From contig CAZSYU010000009.1 of the NCBI GenBank assembly GCA_964611345.1, forward strand, positions 1-64,000: a stretch of 64,000 nucleotides of DNA, written 5' to 3'. The DNA comes from JALZVT01 sp964611345 (GTDB lineage: Bacteria; Pseudomonadota; Gammaproteobacteria; Pseudomonadales; Azotimanducaceae). Below the pieces are notes generated by a model. That model worked only from the letters and a program-made list of their open reading frames with translations, ran no database searches and was not told the origin of the DNA. Positions 8,748-17,660 of the stretch are shown one piece after another. The position numbers and the translations under genes are program-made. Every line of letters begins with the position of its first letter. Position 1 is the first letter of the stretch.

Positions 8748-8960
8748 ATGTCAGATCGCAAGAGCCAGCCGTCAAAACTCTCTCTGCAGGAACGCATCAA
8801 TCAGCAAGACGCGTGGACGTTCCCTGAATGTCTTGGCCTCGCGAGCGACTACAACATGAAGGTACGCATGGTTATTGCGATGGTGTATGCAGCGGGTAAA
8901 ACCTATGTCGAGCGTGACTTGCAGGTTTCAGATGCAGATCCGCAAGAACCGCTTGCCTAA
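8748..8960 (+). CDS. Hypothetical small protein
   Basis: 70 residues, not recognised. It is polar and mostly helical, with a central 'QDAWTFPECLGLASDYNMKV' segment and no signal peptide or membrane helix. It follows the DUF6435 gene by 17 bp in the same direction, and its stop overlaps the end of the convergent cytochrome gene by 4 bp. The compact context and clean end support a real gene. One might suspect a DNA- or ribosome-associated helper, but nothing in the sequence demonstrates this. Confidence 0.55.
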   Translation: MSDRKSQPSKLSLQERINQQDAWTFPECLGLASDYNMKVRMVIAMVYAAGKTYVERDLQVSDADPQEPLA

Positions 8961-11134
8961 CCGCCACTAAGTCGTTGCTGGTACGCCGCTGCTTTTTTAG
9001 ATAGTCCCACATCACGCGCGATGCCAGCGCCCGCCTCAAGCAACGATCGAGCTTCGGGATTAACTTTTAGTTGTGCATCGATCACCTCTAGCGCTTTTTC
9101 TGGCTTACCCAGTGAGTTAAGCGCAATCGCGTAGGTGTAGGCATAGCGAGGTACATCAGGAGCGAAAGACCAGGCGGATTCGAAAGCTTTAAGCGCATCG
9201 TCCCTGCGTTTTTGACGCACCAACCAGAATCCTTTGGCCAGCACCACATCTGGCGAACCGGGCACGGCGGCCAGTGCGCGGTCGAGCAGCTCCCCTCCGA
9301 GCGCGTCACGGTTAGTATCGCGATACAGGTCTGCGAGATTAACGAGTGCAGGCACCCATTGCGGGTTTAGCCCGAGAGCAGTTTCCAGCGCCGCTTCGGC
9401 GCCACGCACATTACCTCTAGCCAGCTCTAGGGTCGCGATACTCGATTGAGCTTCCGTGCGATCAGCATTGAGCGTTAATACTTCCATGTATTCGTCAATG
9501 TGTGGCTGCAGTTGCTTTTGCTGTGCAACAGATAACTCTGCATATCCCCCAGACAGCAATCGGGTTGCTTCGATGCGCACAGCACGCAGCTCATCTTTTA
9601 GAAGATGACTGGCCTTGCTCCATTGCTCAGCCAGCGGCCAACGCTCGGCACCTCGTAGTGCCCCTATTCGTACAAGCGGTTCAGGATCTCGCAAGCCACG
9701 CCGGATAGCATCGCTCGTATCGCCCCGCACGTAGTTTGCACTTAACGACAAAAGCGTAGACCTGACAATTGGCGTGAGTGCCTCGCCTTGCGCCAGCGCC
9801 GCTAGTTGAGCTTCGACGCTGAGTTCGCCACGTCGCGCGGCAGCTAGCACCGTCGAAAAGTGAGCTGCAGGCGGCGCTTGAACATGTTCGGCAATCGCCC
9901 TCGCTGCCCATTCAGAAGACTGATCACTATGGCAGGCACTGCAGGCATTGGGCGTCTGGGTTTTCGCACTAAGGTCTGGGCGCGGAATGCGAAATGAATG
10001 ATCTCTGCGCTCATCAACGGTCATGTAAATGCGCGTGGGCATGTGGCAGTTCACGCAGCGGGCGCCCTCGCTTTCGGTATCGTGAAAGTGATGTTCAGTG
10101 GTAGCGAACTGACCCAGCGGCAAAGTGGGAAACTCCTTGCGGCCTGTCTCGTTATGGCATTGGGTGCAAACCGCATCACCTTCTAGAATCAGGCGCCCGC
10201 TATGCGAGTTGTGACAATTACCGCAGGCAACGCCGCTAGTGTGCATTTTGCTTTGCAGGAACGAGCCATAGACATAGACCTCATCTAGTATTTGTCCGTC
10301 GGCATGATAGAGCCCCGCATCGAGTAGCGCAGGCGAATAGTGATCGAGAAACGGCTTGGCAGGTTGAAAACCCTCGGCGAGCTGGCTACGACGACTGTGG
10401 CAGGGCGCGCAACTGTTTATCTGCAACTGTTGTTCAGAGAGCACAGGCAAACTTGTCGCCGCCGGATCTTCAAGATGAGCAGAAGCCGGACCATGACAGG
10501 CCTCGCACCCTACGGTGACTTCGGCAAAGCGCGTGTCGTAGGTTTTGGATGCCGGGTCATACCCCTTGATTACCGCAGTAGAGTGGCAATCCGCACACAT
10601 CGTATTCCAGTTGAAAGGCGTTTTGCTCCAATGCAGAACATCGTCTGGTTGGCCTGAAGATTCGGGCTGTAAGTGAAACCAACGCGCGCCACCCGCACCA
10701 CCAGGTCGCGAGTCCCATGCCAGCGCCGAGGCTTGTAGCCGACCGCCGGGAAAAGCAACCAAATACTGTTGCAGCGGTTCTTTGCCAAAGGTATAGCGTA
10801 CGTCAAACGAACGCAGTGCTCCCGTTTCATCGTCAGTCGCTAGCGACAAAGCGCCCGAGTCAGAGGTGAAGCTACTTACTACCCCCGCAACTTCAATCGG
10901 CTCGGCGCCAAAGTCTCCGAGGTTGCCGCCCGCCTCAAGCGGCTGCATCGCGGCAAAGTGGTGCGACGATTGCCAGAGCGCGTATTCAGCCGCGTGACAG
11001 TCCACACAGCGCTCCGACCCAACGTAGCTGGGCGGACCGGCAGACGAAACAACAGTATCGTTTACTGCGTCCTCTGCACAGGCAGTAACCAGCAACAAAG
11101 CGCTGATACATAACAGGCAGATAACCCGGCGCAT
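8957..11134 (-). CDS. Octaheme c-type cytochrome lipoprotein with TPR domain
   Basis: 725 residues. A lipoprotein signal ends at 'LLLVTAC' (Cys19). Eight CXXCH haem motifs (CVDCH, CADCH, CEACH, CAPCH, CGNCH, CTQCH, CVNCH, CSACH) lie between about residues 43 and 398, with 'CHGPASAHLEDP' and 'CVNCHMPTRIYM' as in the cytochrome c554-like multihaem family. The C-terminal half is a HEAT-like stretch followed by tetratricopeptide repeats ('ALVNLADLYRDTNRD..LLDRALAAVP'). Probably a periplasmic electron carrier or multihaem oxidoreductase held in a membrane; the redox partner is unknown. The start lies 2 bp after the tatD stop, so the two are co-transcribed. Confidence 0.9.
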   Translation of the reverse strand: MRRVICLLCISALLLVTACAEDAVNDTVVSSAGPPSYVGSERCVDCHAAEYALWQSSHHFAAMQPLEAGGNLGDFGAEPIEVAGVVSSFTSDSGALSLATDDETGALRSFDVRYTFGKEPLQQYLVAFPGGRLQASALAWDSRPGGAGGARWFHLQPESSGQPDDVLHWSKTPFNWNTMCADCHSTAVIKGYDPASKTYDTRFAEVTVGCEACHGPASAHLEDPAATSLPVLSEQQLQINSCAPCHSRRSQLAEGFQPAKPFLDHYSPALLDAGLYHADGQILDEVYVYGSFLQSKMHTSGVACGNCHNSHSGRLILEGDAVCTQCHNETGRKEFPTLPLGQFATTEHHFHDTESEGARCVNCHMPTRIYMTVDERRDHSFRIPRPDLSAKTQTPNACSACHSDQSSEWAARAIAEHVQAPPAAHFSTVLAAARRGELSVEAQLAALAQGEALTPIVRSTLLSLSANYVRGDTSDAIRRGLRDPEPLVRIGALRGAERWPLAEQWSKASHLLKDELRAVRIEATRLLSGGYAELSVAQQKQLQPHIDEYMEVLTLNADRTEAQSSIATLELARGNVRGAEAALETALGLNPQWVPALVNLADLYRDTNRDALGGELLDRALAAVPGSPDVVLAKGFWLVRQKRRDDALKAFESAWSFAPDVPRYAYTYAIALNSLGKPEKALEVIDAQLKVNPEARSLLEAGAGIARDVGLSKKAAAYQQRLSGG

Positions 11135-11136
11135 CG

Positions 11137-11943
11137 CTAACGCGAGAAACCAAAAAAATGACGGGTGGTCGTGAGCAGCGCAGGCGCTAGCGCCTCGGGT
11201 GACTCACCACGAGCTTGCGCGACTGCCGTCAGTATATGCGGCAGATACCTGGGTTCATTGCGCGTGATCTTCACGGGATAATCGCGCGGCGCAAGGTAGG
11301 GAGCGTCGGTTTCTATCATCAGCCGCTCAATGGGTATGTGCCTTACTACTTCTTTAAGATGTTTGCCCCGGCGTTCATCGCACAGCCAACCCGTAATTCC
11401 AATATGCAAATCGAGATCAAGATAGGCAATTGCCTGCTCGAGTGTGCCCGTAAAACAGTGCACCACACCCGCCGAGACTTGATCACGGTGTGCTCGCATA
11501 AGCTCAAGAAACTCTTCGTGAGCATCTCGCTCATGCAAGAACAGCGGTAAGCGGTTTACAGCAGCGAGCTTGAGCTGTGCTACGAAACAGCCCACCTGGT
11601 CAGTGCGCGGGGAGAAGTCGCGATTAAAATCGAGGCCGCACTCACCCACCGCCACCACTTCCGGTTGTGCGCACAGAGACTCGATCAATGGCAGCGTCTC
11701 AACAACGCTAAACTCGCTGGCATGGTGAGGGTGAATGCCTGCAGTACTATACAAAAAACCCGGGTGCTCTTTGGTCAACTCAAACGAGGCTCTGGTACTC
11801 GCAGCATCACTGCCGGTAAGCACAATGGCGTCGACATTGGCAGCCCGGGCAGCCGTCAGCACTTGGGGCAAATCTTTACGAAAACGCTTGTTAGTGAGAT
11901 TGGCGCCAATGTCGATACAGTGAAACGAAGTCGCGCTACTCAA
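11137..11943 (-). CDS. tatD: TatD family metal-dependent deoxyribonuclease
   Basis: 268 residues, colinear with E. coli TatD as I know it: 'IDIGANLTNKRF' at the start, 'STAGIHPHHAS', 'AVGECGLDFNRDFS', 'HCFTGT', 'GITGWLCDERRG' and 'LMIETDAPYLAPRD'. These carry the His, Glu and Asp ligands of the TIM-barrel metal site. TatD proteins are cytoplasmic 3'-5' exonucleases linked to DNA repair and quality control. It is the middle gene of the sulfotransferase-tatD-cytochrome run (24 bp and 2 bp spacings). Confidence 0.93.
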   Translation of the reverse strand: MSSATSFHCIDIGANLTNKRFRKDLPQVLTAARAANVDAIVLTGSDAASTRASFELTKEHPGFLYSTAGIHPHHASEFSVVETLPLIESLCAQPEVVAVGECGLDFNRDFSPRTDQVGCFVAQLKLAAVNRLPLFLHERDAHEEFLELMRAHRDQVSAGVVHCFTGTLEQAIAYLDLDLHIGITGWLCDERRGKHLKEVVRHIPIERLMIETDAPYLAPRDYPVKITRNEPRYLPHILTAVAQARGESPEALAPALLTTTRHFFGFSR

Positions 11944-11967
11944 TTAGTCATCCGCCTATTCAGCCGA

Positions 11968-12846
11968 CTAAACAGCCAAAGCAACTAGCAGCTCATCATA
12001 GCTTGCGCAGCCTGTCACCGACACCATCTCGCTCTGCCAGCGGGCATCCAGCTCTTCTACAATCGCAGCAGGCAGCGCACTGCCAGAACCGGCTTTACCT
12101 TCTCGTACTTTTGCACTGTCACTGCCAGGGGGTAACAAACCATCGCGTTCGCTGAGTTCTCGCATGAGCGCATCGTCAAACCGATCTTTGTGTGCAAGCA
12201 TAAACTCGATGTTAGTGTGCTCAAGCGTTAGGGCAAGCAACTCATCATCAAGTGGAACGTCTATGAAATGGGCGATCTGCCTAATAGAAGTCGGGCTGTC
12301 TTTGAGCATTAATTCGTAGGCCAAAAACAGTACGTCGGGATCATGTCTGCGTGGCCACCAGGATTGCAGATGCTTGTAGTAGGCGTTGCTTTTAAAGAAG
12401 GTTTTGTGCGCCAGCTCTGCAATATCGATACTACCCGGCTCAAAAAACCAGCCTTCCATGAATTTGAAGTTCGACACCAGTACATCGGCCGGATTACGGA
12501 CCACATTAATGTAGCGGCCACCCTTAGGTACAAGGTTGGCGGGCAAATGGCTCTTAAAGGCCCGCGGGTTCGCGCGCTGCTCTGCGTCGAGGTCGATACC
12601 CAGCAGCGGGCTCATTTCAATCCAGGGAACAACGCGGGAAATATCATCAAAGTCCATATCGCCACGCGTTCGCAGGGTGTGCACAATCTGCTGGGTCCAG
12701 GTTGTACCGCTTTTGCCCCAGGGAGTAACCACAACATCTGTCGGGCGCAGTTCAAGCGCCAAACCCTTGGCGATCTGTGCACGATCAAAAATTTGGTCCT
12801 GCAGTTTCTGCATGGCGTCTATGCTGGTTGGTCTTGATGTACCCAT
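11968..12846 (-). CDS. PAPS-dependent sulfotransferase
   Basis: 292 residues of the sulfotransferase 1-like fold. The 5'-phosphosulfate loop is 'TPWGKSGTTWTQQIV' near residues 41-55, and the 3'-phosphate motif is 'NVVRNPADVLVSNF' near residue 115. The C-terminal PAPS-binding segment appears as 'VREGKAGSGSALP', a relaxed form of the RKGxxG motif common in bacterial members. These enzymes move sulfate from PAPS to hydroxyls of small molecules, lipids or glycans; the acceptor cannot be read from sequence. First gene of the operon with tatD. Confidence 0.88.
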   Translation of the reverse strand: MGTSRPTSIDAMQKLQDQIFDRAQIAKGLALELRPTDVVVTPWGKSGTTWTQQIVHTLRTRGDMDFDDISRVVPWIEMSPLLGIDLDAEQRANPRAFKSHLPANLVPKGGRYINVVRNPADVLVSNFKFMEGWFFEPGSIDIAELAHKTFFKSNAYYKHLQSWWPRRHDPDVLFLAYELMLKDSPTSIRQIAHFIDVPLDDELLALTLEHTNIEFMLAHKDRFDDALMRELSERDGLLPPGSDSAKVREGKAGSGSALPAAIVEELDARWQSEMVSVTGCASYDELLVALAV

Positions 12847-12930
12847 GCCACTAGCTTACTACTATTTGGCATGACGGACCTCGTCGCCCAAGGTAGCCTT
12901 GATCCCAGAAATTTTGCCCATGGAGTTTTC

Positions 12931-14286
12931 TTGAAACGACTATTACTTATTACCGTTACCACGCTGGCAGCTCTCGTACTGGTGGGCATACTCGTGCTGC
13001 GACTAACCTTAGGCGCCAGCCCCGGCGCCCTGTTTGATGTCGCAGGCGGCATGGCCGCAAAACTTGGCTGCTCGGGTCGCTACGTTACGGGCCTGTCCCC
13101 AGAGCAAGTCAGTGCAGATCTAAAAAGCTACTCGGGCGCGTATGGTTTGGTAGATATCACCAATATCGACAGTGAGAAGCGAGTGACGGCAAAGCTGCCG
13201 CCAGGGTCTACCCACAGCGCGACCTTCAGGGAAGGCATTGGCTGCACGCTCGATATCGGCGACACCAGCGCGCTCGATGCGATTAATGTACCCAAACCAA
13301 CTCGTCCTGCTAAAGCACCGAATAGCGGCGAACTGGATGCACTGCTCGCCACCCAACTGCAAACCGATAACGCCGCTGGGCGCCAAACTCGCGCCTTGCT
13401 GGTTATGCACAACAACCAGGTCGCTGGTGAAGCTCATGCCAGCGGATTCGAGCGCGACACACCTCATTTAGGCTGGTCGATGGGTAAGAGCTTGATCTCT
13501 ATTCTATTGGGGCGCCTGGAAGCACAGGGCAAGCTGAGAGTAGAAGAGACCGAGCTCTTTACACAATGGAGCGATGCAAGAGGCAAAATCGCTCTGGAAG
13601 ACTTATTGCACATGACCTCCGGACTCAAGTTCGCTGAGATCTATGCTCCGGGTTCCGATGCAACGCGGATGCTGTTTAACGAGTACAGTGCAGCAAGCGT
13701 TGCACGCGACCAACCTGCGATCCACACGCCCGGCAGTCATTTTGCCTACTCCTCGGGCACCACCAATCTCCTATCTCAACTGCTGTTCGAGCGAGTCGGC
13801 GGGACTCCCGCCGATGCCTATAGTTATTTACACAGTGCTCTACTCAACCCCCTGGGGTTGTCACACACGATTGTCGAGTCTGATCCCAGTGGCGTATTCG
13901 TCGGCAGTTCTTACGTTTACGCTTCTGCCCACGATTGGGCATCGCTGGGTAACCTCTTGGGTAACAAGGGCAATCACAACGGCAAACAACTGCTAACCCA
14001 GTCATGGGTAAAACGAGCAACCGAACCCAATAACTCTGACAACGAGCCCCGCTACGGTTATCAACTATGGTTAAACAGCGGAGGCGACGAGCTACGTTGG
14101 CCAGACCTGCCGGCAGACGCCTATGCCATGCGCGGTAATCGCGCCCAGATTGTAATGGTCATTCCTAGCCGCAACGCCGTATTTGTCCGACTGGGTTGGA
14201 GCCAGGGCTCCTATCCCGCCAACGAGATTTTCACTAGCTGGTTGCAGGCAATCGACAACATCAACACACCGGAGAGCACAACATGA
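12931..14286 (+). CDS. Membrane-anchored beta-lactamase-family serine hydrolase
   Basis: Class C beta-lactamase/esterase fold. One N-terminal membrane anchor ('LLLITVTTLAALVLVGILVL') is followed by ~90 residues of linker and a catalytic domain with the S-x-x-K motif 'GWSMGKSLIS', 'DLLHMTSGL' and the tyrosine motif 'FAYSSGTTNLL' in place of Y-x-N. I favour the TTG at 12931 (GGAG at 12922-12925) because it puts the membrane helix right at the N-terminus; the frame is also open from an ATG at 12871 with no visible ribosome site. Such proteins act as periplasmic esterases, amidases or peptidases. The stop overlaps the next start by 4 bp (ATGA). Confidence 0.85.
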   Translation: MKRLLLITVTTLAALVLVGILVLRLTLGASPGALFDVAGGMAAKLGCSGRYVTGLSPEQVSADLKSYSGAYGLVDITNIDSEKRVTAKLPPGSTHSATFREGIGCTLDIGDTSALDAINVPKPTRPAKAPNSGELDALLATQLQTDNAAGRQTRALLVMHNNQVAGEAHASGFERDTPHLGWSMGKSLISILLGRLEAQGKLRVEETELFTQWSDARGKIALEDLLHMTSGLKFAEIYAPGSDATRMLFNEYSAASVARDQPAIHTPGSHFAYSSGTTNLLSQLLFERVGGTPADAYSYLHSALLNPLGLSHTIVESDPSGVFVGSSYVYASAHDWASLGNLLGNKGNHNGKQLLTQSWVKRATEPNNSDNEPRYGYQLWLNSGGDELRWPDLPADAYAMRGNRAQIVMVIPSRNAVFVRLGWSQGSYPANEIFTSWLQAIDNINTPESTT

Positions 14287-14642
14287 CACGCAGCGCGAAA
14301 GAAACCATAGAACTGTTCTGGAAAATTCAGGACGAAGGCGACTACACCAAGGTTGTACCCCTGTTTGCAGATGACGCGGTTCTCGTTGATCCGATCTTTG
14401 GCACCTTCGAGGGGCGCGATGCCATCGCCGGTTTCATGGCAAAGATGGTGGAAGAAATGGGCGCTCGCCAAACAAGCTTTGTCGTGGAAGAAATTGACGG
14501 CGGCGGCGAGGTAGCCTGGGCACAGTGGACAGCCAAGACATCCGCCGGTGATGTCGCGGGATGTGGCCTTTATCGCGTCAAGAACGGCATGATGACCTAC
14601 TACAAAGACTACATGAACTCGCCAGCATCCGAAGACTCATAA
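14283..14642 (+). CDS. NTF2-like (SnoaL-type) protein
   Basis: 119 residues with the pattern of an NTF2-like cone: 'FWKIQDEGDYTKVVPLFADDAVLVDPIFG.FEGRDAIAGFM' and later 'AWAQWTAKTSAGDVAGCGLYRVKNGMM' strands. The fold is used by ketosteroid isomerases, dehydratases and binding proteins; catalytic residues cannot be assigned with confidence. It is translationally coupled (ATGA) to the serine hydrolase and its end overlaps the convergent gene by 6 bp. Confidence 0.8.
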   Translation: MTRSAKETIELFWKIQDEGDYTKVVPLFADDAVLVDPIFGTFEGRDAIAGFMAKMVEEMGARQTSFVVEEIDGGGEVAWAQWTAKTSAGDVAGCGLYRVKNGMMTYYKDYMNSPASEDS

Positions 14643-15212
14643 CCGCGTGCCGCGCTCGAGTATGTCGTCAAAAATTTCACTGCGATTGTCACCGCCGCCA
14701 AACTGAAACAGTCCTCCGGAATAGCTTGTGCCGAACGTGGCTGCAGCGTTATAGGTTTGTGCCAGAGCAAGTACAAGATCTGTCTCGGTTACCGAAGATA
14801 GCGGGTGAATGTAGGCCACCCAGACAAGACCTTGAGCAATCGCGTAGCGAGCATCGAGCGCAGACTCAAAGTTTGCCTGCAGCATGCGATACAACACTTC
14901 TTCTTCTAATTCATTCGCGTCAGCAATCGGAATCATTACGCGCATCCGATTAGCAACCTCATCGGTCAGAACCTGCGCGGAGGTGCCTTCAAAGGTCACC
15001 ACCCAATTACCTGGCCGACCCGACACTGAAGGATCAAGCTGTTTAAGCAGCGCACCCAAAGATTCATTAGTCATAGGTTTGGCGGCAGAAACTGGTTCAT
15101 CTAGCGGCGGGGTTTTGGACTTACCCTCAGCAGCAGGTAACGAGGTGCTGTTGAACATCAAAAGCAATGCCAGAAACGTAAAAGTCGCCACAAACTGTGT
15201 TGGTTTATTCAT
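14637..15212 (-). CDS. Hypothetical exported protein
   Basis: 191 residues with a clear signal peptide ('FLALLLMFNSTSLPAAEG'). The mature part reads like a CesT/YbjN-type alpha/beta fold ('WVVTFEGTSAQVLTDEVANR', 'YRMLQANFESALDARYAIAQG', 'VWVAYIHPLSSVTE'), a fold best known from secretion chaperones, here apparently in the periplasm. The C-terminus has a Gly-rich 'YSGGLFQFGGGD'. The fold call is inference from pattern alone. Confidence 0.6.
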   Translation of the reverse strand: MNKPTQFVATFTFLALLLMFNSTSLPAAEGKSKTPPLDEPVSAAKPMTNESLGALLKQLDPSVSGRPGNWVVTFEGTSAQVLTDEVANRMRVMIPIADANELEEEVLYRMLQANFESALDARYAIAQGLVWVAYIHPLSSVTETDLVLALAQTYNAAATFGTSYSGGLFQFGGGDNRSEIFDDILERGTRL

Positions 15213-15370
15213 GCCAGGTCCCCGAGTTGTGCACGCCCAACCAGGGAGCAGGGCGCAGAGATGATAAGAGCAAAGGTAAGACTGTGCTTATATAGTGTTG
15301 TTCACCCTAACTTGCGTGAAAAAGGGGGCTCTGGCAACCTCCGCCGCAGTTTCCCTGGTTTCTCCCAAAA

Positions 15371-15769
15371 ATGAAGTTCTCTCTGGGCCGATACCAGTTC
15401 GGCTTCACCCACGATGTCATCCTCAATGAGGATAAGCCCTACCTTGAACGCTGGATTCTCTGGTGTGGCATCACTTTGCGGCTGCACCGCTTTTTAGCCA
15501 GTGACGAAGATCGCGCTGTACATGATCACCCCTGGTGGTTCGTTACCGTACCTTTTGCCAGTTATGGCGAGTTCATAGAGCGTGACGGCCAGGAGATGTA
15601 TCGAACAGTCAAACGCTTTCGGCCGCACTTTCGCGCAGCCAACTTTCGCCACCGGGTTGAAATCGCCACCGCCCCGGCCTGGACCCTGGTAATAACCGGC
15701 CCAAAGAGTAACGAATGGGGATTTTGGCTAGAGGATCAGTTTATTCACAACAATGACTGGCAAAACTAG
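15371..15769 (+). CDS. Cupin-like hypothetical protein
   Basis: 132 residues, probably cytoplasmic. 'HRFLASDEDRAVHDHPWWFVTV' followed by strand-rich sequence and 'APAWTLVITGPKSNEWGFW' looks like a small cupin barrel in which the HDH pair would bind metal. Similar 'D.A.HDHPW' proteins are widespread and usually unnamed. The 158 bp upstream (15213-15370) contain no other gene. It converges on the radical SAM gene with a 20-bp gap. Confidence 0.65.
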   Translation: MKFSLGRYQFGFTHDVILNEDKPYLERWILWCGITLRLHRFLASDEDRAVHDHPWWFVTVPFASYGEFIERDGQEMYRTVKRFRPHFRAANFRHRVEIATAPAWTLVITGPKSNEWGFWLEDQFIHNNDWQN

Positions 15770-15789
15770 CCAGGCGTACGGACTGCTAA

Positions 15790-17379
15790 TTAGTCCATGC
15801 TCACCATTTCATCACGTCGCCGACCGAACAGCCCAGCGACAAAATCGCGCGTCTTCGAGACGGTCATAAGCCCAAGAAACTTGAATAGGCGCAACAAGTG
15901 ATGCGGATGCTTGAGTGTGAAGCGCGCGTAATGGCGCTGCACTCGGCGTTGCATGTAAAAGCCCGTCAAGATCTCGCGATAGTTTTTGTTGAGCTGCTCT
16001 TGGGTTAAACCGTCTGCCGTCCAGATAAAGTTCATGCCGTTCATCTTTTCCCAGTGATCGTCACGAATACTGGTGCCGTAGATATCGTGATAAATCGGTG
16101 ATCCCGGATACGGCGTAAACTTCGTCAGGTTCATGATGGTGAGAGGTATGCTTTTCACAAACGTCTTGGTCTGTTCCATGGTTTCGGCGGTTTCCCCCGG
16201 ATAACCCAGCATAAACAAACCTTTAGAGCGAATACCCGCCTCATCGGTCCAGTGAATCGCACGAACGCTCTTGTCGAGCGACGCTGACTTATCCATTTTT
16301 TGCAGCAGCTCATTTGATCCAGACTCAAGCCCAAAGCTCATTTCCCAGCAACCCGCCTGCTTCATCAGCTTCAGCGTTTCGGGATTGATGACATCTACAC
16401 GAGAGGCACAACTCCAGGTCATCTTCAAACCACTTTCGATGATCATGTTACACAGCGCAGTCGTGCGCTTTTTGCTCGCCGTAAACAGGTCGTCAACAAA
16501 CATAATGTGTTTAATGCCCCAACGCTGATTAAGGTGTTGCATCATCTCAAACACTTTCTCGGGCGAATAAGCCCTGACGCTGGCACCGAACGTTGAGGTA
16601 TCACAAAACTTGCAGTGGAAGGGGCAACCCCGCGACGCAGCAATCGACGCCACCGGACCTTGCGGATAGTCATAAACCGCCGGTCGATACGCGTTTGGAA
16701 AATCAGGCAGCAAGTCCCAGGCAGGCATCGGCAATCGGTCAAGATCTTTGTTGATCGCAAGCTTGGGGGTTTTAATAACTCGTCGAGATATCGAATTGGG
16801 GTCCAGGTAAATCAGGGCCGGAACGGTGGAGAGGTCTGACCCTTCGCGCCAGGCTTTCAACAGCCGCACAATTATCTCTTCGCCTTCGCCAACCACTGCT
16901 ACATCAAACTCGGGGAATCGTTCGATAGTTTCAGCACCCATCGACGACACGTGCGGACCGCCCACAATGATCTTTATATTGGGACTCCGCTCTTTGATCT
17001 TCAGTGCAATCTCGGAGGCAACCCAGGTGCCTACGGTAAACAGTGTTATGCCGACAAAGGCTGGCTTTGCTTCCAGCACCCGCTCAACAACCATGTCGGG
17101 CGACAGATCAAAAATATCACTTTCGAGGATGCTCGGCTTGTAGCCTTCTTCACGCACCGCGGCAGCGAGATGCAAAAGCCCTAACGAAGGCGAGCGGTTG
17201 GTAACGTGCTTAACAAACTCATACCCCTTGGCTATACGCTCGTAAGGGGGCGTAATGAACATCACCTTGCGGGAATCGAGCTCCCCAAAGTCGACGGTCT
17301 CATGGACACGGGGATCGTGCTCGAGTGGTGGCGCCGCAATGCCGACACCCTCACCGAGGTTGTTACCTAGATCCGTCAA
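15790..17379 (-). CDS. B12-binding domain radical SAM protein
   Basis: 529 residues. The N-terminal cobalamin-binding Rossmann domain (about residues 35-185, 'VGITLFTVGTWVASEIALKI', 'IIVGGPHVS') is followed by the radical SAM barrel with 'SRGCPFHCKFCD' (CX3CX2C for the 4Fe-4S cluster, about residue 253), 'MFVDDLFTA' and 'GLESGSNELLQKM'. The class includes BchE, HpnJ and many methyltransferases or cyclases acting on unactivated carbons. The substrate is unknown and no pathway genes flank it. It is divergent from the secreted haem-motif protein across the 281-bp region holding the 16-bp repeats. Confidence 0.9.
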   Translation of the reverse strand: MTDLGNNLGEGVGIAAPPLEHDPRVHETVDFGELDSRKVMFITPPYERIAKGYEFVKHVTNRSPSLGLLHLAAAVREEGYKPSILESDIFDLSPDMVVERVLEAKPAFVGITLFTVGTWVASEIALKIKERSPNIKIIVGGPHVSSMGAETIERFPEFDVAVVGEGEEIIVRLLKAWREGSDLSTVPALIYLDPNSISRRVIKTPKLAINKDLDRLPMPAWDLLPDFPNAYRPAVYDYPQGPVASIAASRGCPFHCKFCDTSTFGASVRAYSPEKVFEMMQHLNQRWGIKHIMFVDDLFTASKKRTTALCNMIIESGLKMTWSCASRVDVINPETLKLMKQAGCWEMSFGLESGSNELLQKMDKSASLDKSVRAIHWTDEAGIRSKGLFMLGYPGETAETMEQTKTFVKSIPLTIMNLTKFTPYPGSPIYHDIYGTSIRDDHWEKMNGMNFIWTADGLTQEQLNKNYREILTGFYMQRRVQRHYARFTLKHPHHLLRLFKFLGLMTVSKTRDFVAGLFGRRRDEMVSMD

Positions 17380-17465
17380 TGCCTAAAGCCCTATTTCACC
17401 AACTGTGCGAGCCAGAGTGTAGAGGGACGCATTCGCTTACGCTAGCAGGCAAGCGACCTGGCGAA

Positions 17466-17545
17466 CCTCATATCTGTGTAACCTCATATCTGTGTAACCT
17501 CATATCTGTGTAACCTCATATCTGTGTAACCTCATATCTGTGTAA
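17466..17545 (+). repeat. Five perfect tandem copies of a 16-bp unit
   Basis: The unit cctcatatctgtgtaa is repeated exactly five times (17466-17481, 17482-17497, 17498-17513, 17514-17529, 17530-17545). It lies in the divergent intergenic region, 86 bp upstream of the radical SAM start and 115 bp upstream of the ATG at 17661. There are no spacers, so it is not a CRISPR. Sixteen-bp perfect arrays change copy number by slippage and could alter promoter spacing or act as clustered binding sites. Confidence 0.95.
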
Positions 17546-17660
17546 ATAGACCCTTTCAACCGGCTATATTCCATAACCTTCTGATAATGTGAGACTTACT
17601 CTGGTAGTCTTATCAGTCTACTTGGTTCTGCATATTCAATTCTATCGAGGAGGTGTTGTG

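Noticed and set aside
15780..15796. Terminator hairpin between the cupin-like and radical SAM genes
   Set aside because: The stem is only 5 bp, it overlaps the radical SAM stop codon and there is no T-tract.
17466..17545. CRISPR array
   Set aside because: The 16-bp units are directly adjacent with no spacers, and there are no cas genes.
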